Below, piece after piece: positions 10,837-21,919 of a stretch of DNA of 64,000 bases. The DNA is from Zygnema cylindricum (Eukaryota; Streptophyta; Zygnematophyceae; Zygnematales; Zygnemataceae): NCBI GenBank assembly GCA_037447655.1, contig JBBHKE010001110.1:1-64000 (forward strand), in the 5' to 3' direction. The notes under the pieces are model-generated. The model saw nothing but the letters and a program-made list of their open reading frames with translations, did no database searches and was not told where the DNA came from. Position numbers and translations under genes: made by a program. The stretch's first letter is position 1. Every line of letters begins with the position of its first letter.

Positions 10837-11904
10837 CCTATAAGGGAGAAAAATTCTAGATTTAGTACACACAGATATTTGGGGACCGGCCAAAGTGCGC
10901 TCACCGGGGGGGAAGAGATTTATGATGACTATCACTGATGATTGGTCTCGGTATTCCAGGGTGTATTTTTTGAAAAACAAGTCAAAAACTTAGGATTGTT
11001 TTAGACAATATAAAGCATGGAGCGAAAAACTCCATGAACTCAAATCAAGAGAGTAAAGAGTGACAATGGTGGAGAGTATACTTCTAACCAGTTTGAGGAT
11101 TTTTTGAGGGAAGATGGAGTTCAACACCAAAAGATAGTTCCAGAAAACCCAGAACAGAATGGGGTAGCTGAACGATTAAATAGAACACTAAGTGATAGTG
11201 CTAGAAGTATGTTGTCGGATAAGAAGATATGAAAAAAGTTTTGGGCAGAAGCAATGAACTGTGCTTATTACCTCAAAAATAGAGTTATTTCCTCAAGTAT
11301 AAAAGATCAAACACCTTTTGAGAGATGGACCGGCCGAAAACCGGACATATCTCACTTAAAGGTTTTCGGCAGTCAAGTATTCAGTCTAGATACAGATCGG
11401 TCTAAATGGAAGCTAGATCCTAAAGGAAAATCGGGATACTTATTAGGATATGATGAGGATTTTAAAGGATATAGAGTTTAAGATCTAAAAAAGGAAGATA
11501 TAAACTTAGTAAAGCATCTAGTAGTTATGGATGAAAGAAAGTCTGTGGATCCATTTAAGTATACAAAGTCAATAAAAACCAGTTTTGAGTCAGAAAATTC
11601 CGATGACTTTGAGCTTCCTAACTATCCAGGCTTTAGAGAAAATGACATTCTTGTATGTACAAATCAGACCGAAAAGGACTCGGCTCCGGAAACTCCAGTG
11701 ACAACTCTACCCGAAGCGAAAGACGTGGTTGAAATTGATTCGGAATCAAGGGATAAGGGTGAAGCCGAGATTGTTCGAAAGAACCCACGAGAACCATCTA
11801 TTCTAGCCACAAATTTTGAGGGAGGAAGAAGAAGTAGCAAAAGATTGCAAGAAAAACAGGCTAATAACAAGGTTACTAAACTATCTCATCAAGATGAACC
11901 TTAA
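10837..11904 (+). pseudogene. pol: Element A3 integrase and linker
   Basis: The DDE core can be followed in pieces: TDDWSRYSRVYF near 10935, RVKSDNGGEYTS near 11050 with the second Asp, and NPEQNGVAERLNRTL near 11145 with the catalytic Glu. Then come MNCAYYLKNRV and FERWTGRKPDISHLKVFGSQVF (from 11254) and the acidic linker ending FEGGRRSSKRLQEKQ at about 11860. The first Asp region (TDIWGPA) is out of frame. A stop at 11230 and another after GYRV split it. Integrase would insert the cDNA into the genome. Confidence 0.85.
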
Positions 11905-12731
11905 ACTTATGGAGAGGCGATGACTTGTCAGAAAGGAACCGGTGGAAGACAACCATGAATGAGGAGATGGACTCAATCATGGCAGCCGATACTTGGGAGC
12001 TGGTGGACTGTCCACCTAATAGAAAACCAATTGGTTGAAAGTGGGTTTTCAAATTAAAACTGAACCTGGATAACACCATTGAGCGTTACAAAGCCCGATT
12101 AGTGGTAAAAGGATTTACAGAGAAAGAAGGAATCGATAACGAGGAAACCTTTGCCCCGATTGTCAGATTTCCCTTCATCCGCATACTTCTTAGTCTGGCA
12201 GCTGCGAAAGACATGGAGGTGAACCAGATGGACATCAAAACAACCTTTTTGCATGGAGAATTGGAAGAGGAGATCTACATGCGACAACCCGAAAGATTTG
12301 TGGAGGAAGGGGAGGAGAGTAAGGTATGCCGGCTGATTAAATCTCTTTATGGTTTCAAACAGGCGCCTCGACAGTGGAATAAGAAGCTTGATGATTTTCT
12401 TACCGGTCTAGGATATATTCGGATCAGCTCAGATCACTCAATCTATTATTTTGAAGATGAGGAAGGTGTTATATTTATTGCAATTTATGTTGATGATTTG
12501 CTTGTTTTAAGTAAATCAATGGAAAAAATTAATAAACTGAAAACCGATCTTAATGGGAGATTTGAAATGAATAATATGGGGGAAACAAAATATATTTTGG
12601 GAATTCAAGTAGAAAGAGACCGAGGAATAAAGATTATAAGATTGACTCAAAAAGAAGCAATAGGGAACATGCTGGAAAAATTTCATATGGATAAAGCTAA
12701 TAGTGGTACAACTCCAATAGAGTTAAAATAG
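11905..12731 (+). pseudogene. pol: Element A3 reverse transcriptase
   Basis: The RVT_2-type domain runs from [20 protein letters not shown] (about 11940) through [25 protein letters not shown]. From 12102 it is open for 209 codons: FAPIVRFPFIRILLSLAAA, NQMDIKTTFLHGELEEEIYM with the first Asp, KQAPRQWNKKLDDFLTGLGY, and IYVDDLLVLSKS with the catalytic Asp pair at residues 131-132 of that frame. A stop at 12729 ends it before RNase H. This is the best preserved RT core of the family-A copies. Confidence 0.9.
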
Positions 12732-13477
12732 GGAAATGAGGGGAGTGAGGAAGGAGTCATAGTCTTAGATGAGGAATTAAGTCCTGAAGAACAGAAGTTC
12801 ATGCAGACTATTCCTTACAGGCTAGTAGTGGGAAACCTAATCTATTTTATGAATTATTTCCGGCCGGATTTAGCTGCGGCTGTAGGAGTGCTGAGTAGAA
12901 GTTTTAATGCTCCCACTTAGAAGGATTTGGAGGCAGCTAAGAGAGTCTTTAGATATTTGATGGATCTAGGGATCTATGGTTGCATTTGGGTGGGGAGAAT
13001 CTTAAAATCACTACTTGGAGTGATGCTAGTTATGGTGATGCTTCGATGAGGAGATGTACTTATGGATATGTATTATATGTGGGTGATGGGGCTTGCTGTT
13101 GGAGTAGCAAACAGCAAAAGGTTATCGCTCAGTCCACCATGGAGGTTGAGTATATGGCCTCTTGCCTTGCTGTAAAAGAATTTATGTGGGTCAAGTCTTT
13201 GCTTGGTGAGCTTGGTCACTTTATAAATGGTGTGCAATTTTTTTTTTGTGATAATCAGGCAGCGATTGCTATTTCTACCAATCCTTAACATCATTTTAAA
13301 GCCAAACACATGGACATTAGACTCAGCTTTGTTAGAGAGAAAGTAGAAAACAAAATAATCAATTTAGAGTACCGACCAGATAGCAAGATCGTAGCAGATA
13401 TGATGACAAAACCTGTGCCTTCCCCTAAGCTAATTTTCTACAGGGAGAAGTGTGGTATGAAATTAAAGAGTGACTAG
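12732..13477 (+). pseudogene. pol: Element A3 RNase H and end of pol
   Basis: GNLIYFMN lies near 12830 and AAVGVLSRSFNAP near 12880. [20 protein letters not shown] and YVLYVGDGACCWSSKQQKV are at about 13005-13125, with the substituted STMEVEYMA. FFFCDNQAAIAISTNP follows near 13240 and KPVPSPKLIFYREKCGM near 13410. The pol frame stops at TAG 13475-13477. The polypurine tract AAAATCAGGGGAG (13478-13490) follows directly, and then the 3' LTR. Confidence 0.85.
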
Positions 13478-13490
13478 AAAATCAGGGGAG

Positions 13491-14540
13491 TGTAGAAATT
13501 GATTGTTCTTTTAGTATTTTCTAGGTCTAAAATAAAGTGCAGAAAATGAAGCCGAGGCAGTCTGTCTCTAACCTCTCTCTCCAACTCCCACACTTGTTGC
13601 AGTCACTGAGAAGTTGGAATGGAAGCTAATGTCATGGCTGCCTATGCTATCCAGAGATTTACGGGGTAGTATAGTAGTTGATTTAATAAAAGATAGATTG
13701 TGGCTTTCACGATTTGATCGTGGTACCTGCGGATAGGAAATGCTGCCGGTAGCCTGAAGCCTCATCTATTTAGTCTAGAATTCGTGTTAGACGATATAGG
13801 GATTAATAATTATATAAACGTTTAGATTTATGTTAATTCATTTAATTGCAACTATATACGGCATACATAGATTCAGTTATGAAAGGTACAGATTACGAGT
13901 ACGGATAATAAATAAGTACCGCGCATTTGTTCCGATAGCGAAACAAATACATCTCAAATATTAATGACGGCTACAATTGAAACTGGCATTCAATCGAACG
14001 GCCGTAAAAAATGCCGAGATCACGCAAGAAGATTTTGGCGGTTTGTGGTCGGCGCCACATCAGATGACACGTGGTACCACGACATTGGATTTCGATATCG
14101 CCAAGGATTACGGAAGCAAATCCAGAAACGACACGTTCAACATTTTGGTCATGTCGTACAATGTTCGTACATAAAGTCACTTGCAGTTGTACTTTTTTCT
14201 ACGGTACAGTAATATGATTGGTGCCGCATATCAGTATATAGAGTTTTAGAGAGTGGTAGGACTTAGAAAAATTTGATAGATAGGACCCTCTCTCCCAGAG
14301 AGCTTCAGTACAAAAGGTCAACTTTGACCTTCCATAACTTACTGCTCAGTGGAGCAAATTCAGAGATTATTTTTGCTATCGACTCAGGGGAATCTTGCCT
14401 TCTTAGGGGTGAAGGTGGTCAGAGTTTTTTTTTTGCCAGGATGGCAGTTATTCTTGCTGAAACACAAAGGGGTCCAAGATATCCTAGAGGCTTCTTGCAA
14501 GTTGTCCATTCTGAGGACCTATGGAGGTCTCAGAGTTTCA
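13491..14540 (+). mobile_element. 3' LTR of Copia element A3
   Basis: 1,050 bp from TGTAGAAATTGATTG to GTCTCAGAGTTTCA. The sequence after it is not the primer-binding site but minus-strand RT of A2, which confirms the LTR end. It is nearly identical to the solo LTR at 15530-16578, differing at one base near the start and by one T in a T-run near 14426, and it is clearly less like its own 5' LTR. The frames inside it are LTR sequence, not genes. Confidence 0.9.
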
Positions 14541-14636
14541 AAGTCTATGCGGACGGATGGAAATCTGACGACCGGGGCAAAGGTTTCCTCGTACTCTATT
14601 CCTTCTTTCTGTGTAAATCCTTTTGCCACTAATCGG
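14541..14636 (-). pseudogene. Element A2 RT fragment beside A3
   Basis: Minus-strand RT reading [20 protein letters not shown] and [11 protein letters not shown]. It is the part of A2 that should continue into 8098 on the other side of A3. At 14636/14637 it jumps without gap into a second copy of A2's RNase H region (GYV replaced by the join [12 protein letters not shown]). Confidence 0.85.
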
Positions 14637-15529
14637 GCATATTCAGAAGTACATCTCCTCATCGGAGCATCACCATAACTGGCATCACTCCAAGTAGTGA
14701 TGTCAGTATTCTTCCCATCCAAATGAAACCATAGATCCCTAGATCCTACCAAATATCTAAGGACTCTCTTAGCTGCCTCCTAATCTCTCTTAGTGGGAGC
14801 ATTTAGACTTCTACTCTGCACTCCGACAGTTGCAGCTAAATGCGGCCGGATACAATTCATAAAATAGATTAGGCTTCCCACTACTTGCTAGGAAGGAATA
14901 GTCTACATGAACTTTTGTTCTTCATGACCTAATTCTTCGTCTAAGATTATGACTCCTTCTTCCACACCCCCCTCACTTCCCTTTTTTAACTCCATTGGAG
15001 TTGTACAACTATTAGCCTTATCCATCTAAAATTTTTCCAACATGTTCTCTATTGCTTCTTTCTGAGTCAGTCTTTTAATCTTTCTGTCTTGGTCTCTTTT
15101 TACTTAACTTCCCAAATTATATCTTGCCTTCCCTATATCCTTCATCTCAAATCTCCTCTTAAGATCGGTTTTCAGTTTACTAATTTTGTCCATTAATTTA
15201 CATATAACAAGCAAATCATCAACAAAGATTACAATAAAAATAACACGTTCCTCATCTTCAAAAACATAGATTGAGTGATCAGAGCAGATCCGGATATATC
15301 CCACGTCCGGTAATGAACTCATCAAGCTTCTTATTCTACTATCGTGGCGCCTGTTTCAAACCATAAAGATATTTAATCAGCCGGCATACTTTACTCTCCT
15401 CTCCTTACTCCACAAATCCTTTGGGTTGTGGCATGAAGATCTCCTCTTCCAATATTCTCCATGCAAAAAGACTGTCTTGATGTCCATCTGGTGCACCTCC
15501 AGGTCTTCCGCTGCTCCCATACTGAGAAG
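14637..15529 (-). pseudogene. Duplicated A2 RT/RNase H segment
   Basis: Nearly identical to about 7207-8098 (offset 7,430-7,431; one base is inserted near 14652). It repeats the same stops and the same FVDDLLVICK motif (15104-15325). It is therefore a recent copy of the left flank of the A3 insertion and not an independent element. Confidence 0.9.
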
Positions 15530-16578
15530 TGTAGAAATTGATGGTTCTTTTAGTATTTTCTAGGTCTAAAATAAAGTGCAGAAAATGAAGCCGAGGCAGT
15601 CTGTCTCTAACCTCTCTCTCCAACTCCCACACTTGTTGCAGTCACTGAGAAGTTGGAATGGAAGCTAATGTCATGGCTGCCTATGCTATCCAGAGATTTA
15701 CGGGGTAGTATAGTAGTTGATTTAATAAAAGATAGATTGTGGCTTTCACGATTTGATCGTGGTACCTGCGGATAGGAAATGCTGCCGGTAGCCTGAAGCC
15801 TCATCTATTTAGTCTAGAATTCGTGTTAGACGATATAGGGATTAATAATTATATAAACGTTTAGATTTATGTTAATTCATTTAATTGCAACTATATACGG
15901 CATACATAGATTCAGTTATGAAAGGTACAGATTACGAGTACGGATAATAAATAAGTACCGCGCATTTGTTCCGATAGCGAAACAAATACATCTCAAATAT
16001 TAATGACGGCTACAATTGAAACTGGCATTCAATCGAACGGCCGTAAAAAATGCCGAGATCACGCAAGAAGATTTTGGCGGTTTGTGGTCGGCGCCACATC
16101 AGATGACACGTGGTACCACGACATTGGATTTCGATATCGCCAAGGATTACGGAAGCAAATCCAGAAACGACACGTTCAACATTTTGGTCATGTCGTACAA
16201 TGTTCGTACATAAAGTCACTTGCAGTTGTACTTTTTTCTACGGTACAGTAATATGATTGGTGCCGCATATCAGTATATAGAGTTTTAGAGAGTGGTAGGA
16301 CTTAGAAAAATTTGATAGATAGGACCCTCTCTCCCAGAGAGCTTCAGTACAAAAGGTCAACTTTGACCTTCCATAACTTACTGCTCAGTGGAGCAAATTC
16401 AGAGATTATTTTTGCTATCGACTCAGGGGAATCTTGCCTTCTTAGGGGTGAAGGTGGTCAGAGTTTTTTTTTGCCAGGATGGCAGTTATTCTTGCTGAAA
16501 CACAAAGGGGTCCAAGATATCCTAGAGGCTTCTTGCAAGTTGTCCATTCTGAGGACCTATGGAGGTCTCAGAGTTTCA
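15530..16578 (+). mobile_element. Solo LTR of family A at the duplicated A3 site
   Basis: 1,049 bp with the same flanks as A3 on both sides: ACTGAGAAG on the left and AAGTCTATGCGG on the right. Its first bases match A3's 5' LTR (ATTGATGG), while the rest matches the 3' LTR. This is expected if a crossover between the two LTRs removed the internal region. Confidence 0.85.
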
Positions 16579-16918
16579 AAGTCTATGCGGACGGATGGAA
16601 ATCTGACGACCGGGGCAAAGGTTTCCTCGTACTCTATTCCTTCTTTCTGTGTAAATCCTTTTGCCACTAATCGGGCTTTATAACGCTCAATGGTGTTATC
16701 TGGGTTCAGTTTGAATTTGAAAACCCACTTATAACCGATTGGTTTTCGGTTAGGTAGACAATCCACCAGCTCCAAGTATCGGCTGCCATAATTGAGGCCA
16801 TCTCCTCATTGATGGTTGTCTTCCACCGGTTCTTTTCTGGACAAGTCATCGCCTCTCGATAAGACTTAGGTTCATCTTGATAAGATAGTTTTGTTACTTT
16901 GTTATTAACCTGTTTTTC
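16579..16918 (-). pseudogene. Element A2 RT N-terminal part
   Basis: On the minus strand: DEPKSYREAMTCPEKNRWKT-like sequence, then [44 protein letters not shown] and [13 protein letters not shown] up to the LTR junction at 16579. In intact elements this stretch leads straight into the YVDD-containing part of RT. Here the partner is at 6789-8098, with its duplicate at 14637-15529. Confidence 0.85.
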
Positions 16919-17530
16919 TTACATTTTTTTGCTACTTCTCCTTCCCTCCTCAAAAACTGTGACTCGAATAGATAGTTCACGTGGGTTTTTTCTAACAATG
17001 TCGGCTTCTCCCCTATCCGTTGATTTTGAATCAATTTCCACCACGTCTTTTGCTTCGGGTAGAGTTGTCACTGGAGTTTCCGCAGGCGAGTCCTTTTCGG
17101 TCTGATTTGTACATGCAAAAATGTCATTTTCTCTAAAACCTGGATAGTTAGGAAGCTCAAAGTCATCGGAATTTTCTGACTCAAAACTGATTTTTATTGA
17201 CTTTGAATACTTGAAGGGATCCATAGACTTTCCTTCATCCATAACTACTAGATGCTTTACTAAGTTTATATCTTCCCTTTTTAGATCTTAAACTCTATAT
17301 CCTTTAACATCCTCATCATATCCTAATAAGTATCCCGGTTTTCCTTTAGGATCTAGCTTCCTATTAGACCGATCTGTATCTAGATTGAATACTTGACTGC
17401 CGAAAACCTTTAAGTGAGATATGTCTGGTTTTCGGCCGGTCCATCTCTCAAAAGGTGTTTGATCTTTTATAGCTGAGGTAAAAACTCTATTTTTGAGGTA
17501 ATAAGCACAGTTCATTGCTTCTGCCAAAAC
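16919..17530 (-). pseudogene. Element A2 integrase C-terminal part and linker
   Basis: Minus-strand frames read MNCAYYLKNRVFTSAIKDQT, FERWTGRKPDISHLKVFGSQ and GKPGYLLGYDEDVKGYRV (17288-17527), a stop, then MDEGKSMDPFKYSKSIKISF and the acidic linker to RRSSKK (16919-17242). The linker joins integrase and RT in the Gag-Pol precursor. Two stops interrupt it. Confidence 0.85.
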
Positions 17531-18155
17531 CTTTTTCCTATCTTCTTATCCGACAACATAATTCTAGCACTATCACTTAGTGTTCTATTTAATCGTTCAG
17601 CTACCCCATTCTGTTCTGGGTTTTTTGGAACTGTCAATTGGTGTTGAACTCCATCTTCCCTCAAAAAATCCTCAAACTGGTTAGAAGTATACTCTCCACC
17701 ATTGTCACTCTTTACTCTCTTGATTGGAGTTCATGGAGTTTTTCGCTCCATGCTTTATATTGTCTAAAACAATCCTAAGCTTTTGACTTGTTTTTAAAAA
17801 AATACACCTTGGAATACCGAGACCAATCATCAGTGATAGTCATCATAAATCTCTTCCCCCCCGGTGAGGGCACTTTGGCCGGTCCCCAAATATCTGTGTG
17901 TACTAAATCTAGAATTTTTTCTCCCATATAGGTGGCTCTTTTGGGAAACGGTAATCTGTGTGCTTTACCTTGAGCACATCCACTACAATCACTGAGATTC
18001 TCACTCTCACCGAACTGAATCCCTTCCACCACTCCCATTTTTTTCATCTCTCTTAGCTTATCTAGATTCACATGCCCAAGCTTCTTATGCCATATCATTA
18101 TATCATGAACACCAACAAGCTTCTTCTTTTCATTGCTTATAATCAGCTTAAACAT
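17531..18155 (-). pseudogene. Element A2 GAG-pre-integrase and integrase core
   Basis: The minus frame at 17775-18155 reads IMIWHKKLGHVNLDKLREMK, DCSGCAQGKAHRLPFPK, LDLVHTDIWGPAKVPSPGGK and MMTITDDWSRYSKVYF, so both the HHCC zinc finger and the first catalytic Asp are present. After a frameshift near 17735 come SDNGGEYTSNQFEDFLREDG and NPEQNGVAERLNRTL with the second Asp and the Glu. All three DDE residues are therefore visible, although not in one frame. Confidence 0.85.
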
Positions 18156-18485
18156 CCCATGGCTACCTTTTTAAGCAATGAAATAGATTTCCTCGTCAAA
18201 AGTAGCAGTAAAGACTCTTTTCCTAGTGTTAGTAACATAACCATCATCATCTAAAACAGACGTAGAGATGAGGTTTTTGTTCAGCTACGGAATAAACAAT
18301 ACATCGGACAATGTATCTATAGATGTCTTTCCTTCTACTAACACTTTAAGATCTAGCGATCCTACAAGAGTAGTAGTGACTATCCTCCCATCCCCGTACT
18401 CTATCTCTAGGGTAGGAATCACTCTTATCTTAGTGAACAGGTGTTTATCCGTACACATGTGCATGGAGGCACCTGAATCTACAAT
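18156..18485 (-). pseudogene. Element A2 protease region
   Basis: Minus strand: IVDSGASMHMCTDKHLFTKI with the intact DSGAS active-site motif near 18470, then EIEYGDGRIVTTTLVGSLDL, KVLVEGKTSIDTLSDVLFIP, a stop, and NKNLISTSVLDD. It is separated from gag by a TAG just before IVDSGAS. Confidence 0.8.
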
Positions 18486-19640
18486 CTAGCCTGCTTCACC
18501 TTTCAATCCACCGGAAGCACATTTATGCTTTAGTGGAATTTCTACCTTGTTTGTTTTTTCCAACTCCTCATAGAATAGGAGCTCATCGTCCTCTTCTTCT
18601 GATTCGACCTCATGTACCTGTGTCACAAGGGCATTTGTCTTTGGTCTCGGGGTTCCACTGGTCTGCCCCTCCTTTAACCAAAGCTCGGTTAGCTTAGTGC
18701 ACTCTGCCATATAGTGCCCTGGTTTCTTACAGAAATGACATAAACCCTTGGGAGCCCTTGGTCGGAATTCGTCGGTCTGATTTTTCTGCTTCCACCCTCC
18801 GTAATATCCGACTGGTCTTTGGGAATCCTTGTTCCTCCAATCGGTCCCAACTGCTAAGGCTTGCCCAATCTTTCCTCCCCTTCGGATCTCAATTGTATTC
18901 TCCCGAAGGAGAATCATTCCTACCACTGAATTCCATATCCACCTTGAGTCCAGCAAGTCATACACACGGTTGACTATGTTCTCGAACTCATCGGGTAACT
19001 TCATCAGTAGACAGTTAACCTTTTCTTTTTCACTAAAATCTTTTCCAACACTCTATAGCTCCATGAAAAGTGTAGCAAGCTCATTGCAAAAATCCAACAT
19101 GTTCCCCAATTTGTATACATGCTCCTTAACTTTCTGATCATCCAACTGTTATTGCTGAATCCTACCACTTCGGTACATCTCTATGAGAGCCATCCAAAGA
19201 TCGGATGCCTTTTCTACTTGCAAATGAGGACATGCAAGTCCTTGAGTAAGATGGCGAAGGATGAAGTGCTTTGCCGCCATATTGTTGAAGTCCCAGGTAT
19301 CAATATCATTCTCCTTGTTCCTCGGAATAGGTGACATGAATGCAGAACAAGTTGCTATTGGTGTGGTCGTCTCCTTCTCCGTTCCTTTGCCCACCACCTC
19401 TGTTTCCTTTGTCTCTTCAGTTGAAGATGGATCTGCTTTCCTTGTGAATCTGCTTCCTCCAAACCCTATAGGGATTCCAAAACTTGATGGACGCCCCACT
19501 CGTCCACTTACTATCCCCCAAAACCTTTTCTCGCATAGAGCTACTGTCATCATACTTTCCCAGTATATAAAGCCAGTTCCATTAAAGATGGGTACCCTAG
19601 ATGGTGGGCCGATAACCTGCAAGTGTGAGACCTCTATAGG
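18486..19640 (-). pseudogene. gag: Element A2 gag
   Basis: The minus frame starts near 19640 in the LTR, where the family's ATG is changed to ATA, and reads through the primer-binding site as VIGPPSRVPIFNG. It has two main pieces. The first is 19149-19622 (IYWESMM, FWGIVSGRVGRPSS, MAAKHFILRHLTQGLACPHL, LWMALIEMYRSG). The second is 18486-19004 (MKLPDEFENIVNRV, the CCHC knuckle CHFCKKPGHYMAEC, an acidic tail). A stop within the ELES-equivalent position and a TAA after IQQ break the chain between them. Confidence 0.88.
19603..19617 (-). promoter_or_regulatory. Primer-binding site of A2, one mismatch
   Basis: GGTTATCGGCCCACC directly follows the LTR end on the minus strand. The sister elements have GGTTATGGGCCCACC. 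The G to C change falls in the centre of the expected tRNA pairing. Confidence 0.7.
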
Positions 19641-20668
19641 TCCTCTGAATGGACAGCTTGCAAGAAGCCTCTAGGATAACCCTAACCCCTTCGTGTTTCA
19701 AGAAGAATAACTGCCACCTTGGCAATCAAAAGTTCTAGCCACGTGCTCTCGTGTGAAGGCAAGACTCCCTTGAGTCGATATCAAAAAGAATCTTTGAATT
19801 TGCTCCCTTGAGCAGTAAGTTATGGAGGGTCAAAGTTGACCTTTTGTACAAAAGCTCTCTGGGAGAGAGGGTACTATCTACCAAATTCTTCTAAGTCCTA
19901 TCTCTCTATAAAACTCTATCTACTGACGTACGGCACCAATCATATTACTATATCGTATAGAAAGGTAGAGTTGCCGGTGTACTTTATGTACGAACATTGT
20001 ACGACATGACCAAAATGTCGACTCGTGTCTTATCTGGATTCGTTTCCGTATTCCCTTGAGATGCCGAAATCCAATGTCGTGGTGCCACGTGTCATCAGAT
20101 ATGGCGGTGACCATAAATCGAGGAAATCTTCTTCCGCGATCTCGGCATTCTTTCCGGCCGTGCGATTGAATGCCGATTTCAATCATAGCCATCATAAATA
20201 TTTGCGATGCATGTGTTTTGCTATCGAAACAAATGCGCGGTACTTATTTCTTCTCCGTACTCGTAATCCGTACTTTTCATAACTGACTCTATGTATCTTG
20301 TATATAGTTGCCGTTAAATGAATAAGCCTATATGTTAACGTTTATATATTTATTAAACCTTATATCGTCTACCACTAATCCTAAACTAAATGGATGATGC
20401 TACTTTCTACCGGCGGCATTACCTATCCGTAGGTACCAGGATCTAATCTTGTAACCAACAACTATTCTTTTAGTAAATCAACTACTTTACCACCCTGTAA
20501 ATCTCTGGATAGCATAGGCAGCCATGGCACTAGCTTCCTCTCCAACCTCTTAGTGACTGCAACAAGTGTGGGAGTTGGAGAGAGAAGTTAGAGACAGACT
20601 GCCTCGGCTTCTTTTCCTGCACTTTATTTTAGACCTAGAAAATACTAAAAGAACCATCAATTTCTACA
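19618..20668 (-). mobile_element. 5' LTR of Copia element A2
   Basis: 1,051 bp, from TGTAGAAATTGATGG at 20668 to CTCACACTTGCA at 19618. Landmarks: GACACGTGG-type box near 20085, a GTAC cluster near 19929-20003, and a tRNA-like stretch on the plus strand near 20380-20450. Element F resumes immediately to the right (20669). Confidence 0.88.
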
Positions 20669-21046
20669 CAGACAACCTGTCTGTACAGAAAATTTGTTGC
20701 ATAAACTTGCATTCCTCAAGTCCTAACTCATTATCTAAGATCAAGACTTTGTCTTCTAAGCTCCCCTCATTTCCCTTCTTTAAACATATTGGAGTTGTAT
20801 AACTATTTGCTTATCCATTTGAATTTTTTCAAACATATTTCCTATTGCTTCCTTTTGAGTTAGTCTAATTGTTTTCTTCTCTCTATCCCTCTCCATCTGA
20901 ATTCTCAAAATGTACTTTGCCTCTTCCGAGTCTTTCATTTCAAATCTACTCTTTAGATCGTTCTTCAATTCATTAATTTTCTCTATTGATTTACTCAAAA
21001 AAAGGAAATAAAAAACATAGATGGCAACGAAAATAATACCTTCTTT
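20669..21046 (-). pseudogene. Element F RT fragment between A2 and C
   Basis: Minus strand: EGIIFVAIYV-type sequence at the right edge, then MSKSIEKINELKNDLKSRFE, YILRIQMERDR and TIRLTQKEAIGNMFEKIQMD, and an acidic stretch ending at YRQVV-like codons beside 20668. The next codons of the domain (GSLIYFMN) are found at 5739. This shows that A2 split F. C split it again at 21046. Confidence 0.85.
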
Positions 21047-21245
21047 TGTTGAAAATCGCTAGATTTATAGGATATTCTATAGGTCTAAACTAAAAGAAAA
21101 GAGCAGGCAACCTGCTTTCACTTCTCCTCTCTCTCCCCCCTACTTGTTGTAGTCATTGAAGGAGAGAGAGAGAGAGAAGGGAAGCAATGGTTGCCTCAGC
21201 CTAATAAGCAGGACTGAAGAGTGACTTATGTCACTCTTAACAAAA

Positions 21246-21320
21246 GGTTGAGTCCGACAGGACTCAAACCCCCGACCGGCAGAGCGAGGCGTAGCCAACA
21301 GCTCTAACCGGTCGGTCGTA
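21246..21320 (-). other. Antisense tRNA-like module in C 5' LTR
   Basis: On the minus strand, CCGGTTAGAGC (like the D-arm of a tRNA) is followed after the right distance by GGGGGTTTGAGTCCT, a T-arm whose B-box GGTTTGAGTCC differs from the consensus at one position. The span of 75 nt is that of a tRNA. The acceptor stem does not pair well, so this is a tRNA-derived relic and not a tRNA gene. Confidence 0.55.
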
Positions 21321-21919
21321 GAAGTTCGTTGAAGTATATAGGGTATGATTAGTATTTAAACTTTGTTACGATCTATAAACCGATTAACGAAAAAAAAAAT
21401 GAAAAGACATAGAACTAGCTATATACAGTGTGAATATAATACCGCACGAAACAAATGAATCGAACATTTGTTTCGACGGTCAAAGATTGAATGCCGATTT
21501 TTATCCAAGGGCGGACATCATCGCCGAGATCCGACAATGGTCATTTTGGCGTTTTGTCACATGGCATGACCTGGCGCCACGTGGAGAGATAACATTTGGT
21601 AGTGGGAATTACAAGGAACGTATGGACGAGTGAAAAGTGGACACGCGTCCACTTGATGGCCTTGTCGTACAGAGGCCATACAGAAAGTACATTGTCGGTA
21701 GTACTTTCTTGTAGTGTAGAATGATATGATTGGTTTGTACAACCAGTAGATAGGGGTTGTGAGAGGGAACTAGGACTTAGAAAAATCTGGTAGATAGTCC
21801 TCTCTCTCTTTGAGAGTTTCTATAAAACTAGCATCTTTGCCACCTTATAACTTAACACCTGGTAGGGCGTTTTCAAATATTCTTTTTCCAACGGACTCAG
21901 AGGAGTCCAGGCTGCACAT

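Larger units (their letters stand above)
14637..16675. repeat. 2,039-bp duplicated block with solo LTR
   Basis: The block consists of the left flank of the A3 site, a solo LTR and the right flank of the A3 site. From 13491 to 14636 the sequence recurs at 15530-16675 with offset 2,039 (2,038 after the T-run). From 7207 to 8098 it recurs at 14637-15529. The insertion site therefore exists twice in a row, once with full-length A3 and once with a solo LTR. Confidence 0.85.

Noticed and set aside
13964-14212. 82-codon frame repeated at 16003-16251 and similar to 8565-8843 and 28700-28981
   Set aside because: Recurs because LTRs recur. The frames differ by indels between families, so no protein is conserved.
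14541-14636. Autointegration of A3 into its own cDNA
   Set aside because: Exact LTR ends next to antisense pol suggested self-integration at first. The pol pieces on both sides fit together as one minus-strand element (A2), so ordinary nested insertion is enough.
14273-14678. Overlapping frames of about 110-120 codons in the A3 3' LTR, with near copies at 16312-16683
   Set aside because: They lie in LTR sequence, run into antisense A2 RT and have no conserved domain. The second copy exists only because of the duplication.
15530-16578. A third independent family-A insertion
   Set aside because: Both flanks are identical to those of A3, so it is a copy of the same site and not a new insertion.
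21246-21320. Functional tRNA gene on the minus strand
   Set aside because: D- and T-arm-like parts are present but the acceptor stem does not pair, and the module sits at the same place in several LTRs. Annotated as tRNA-like only.
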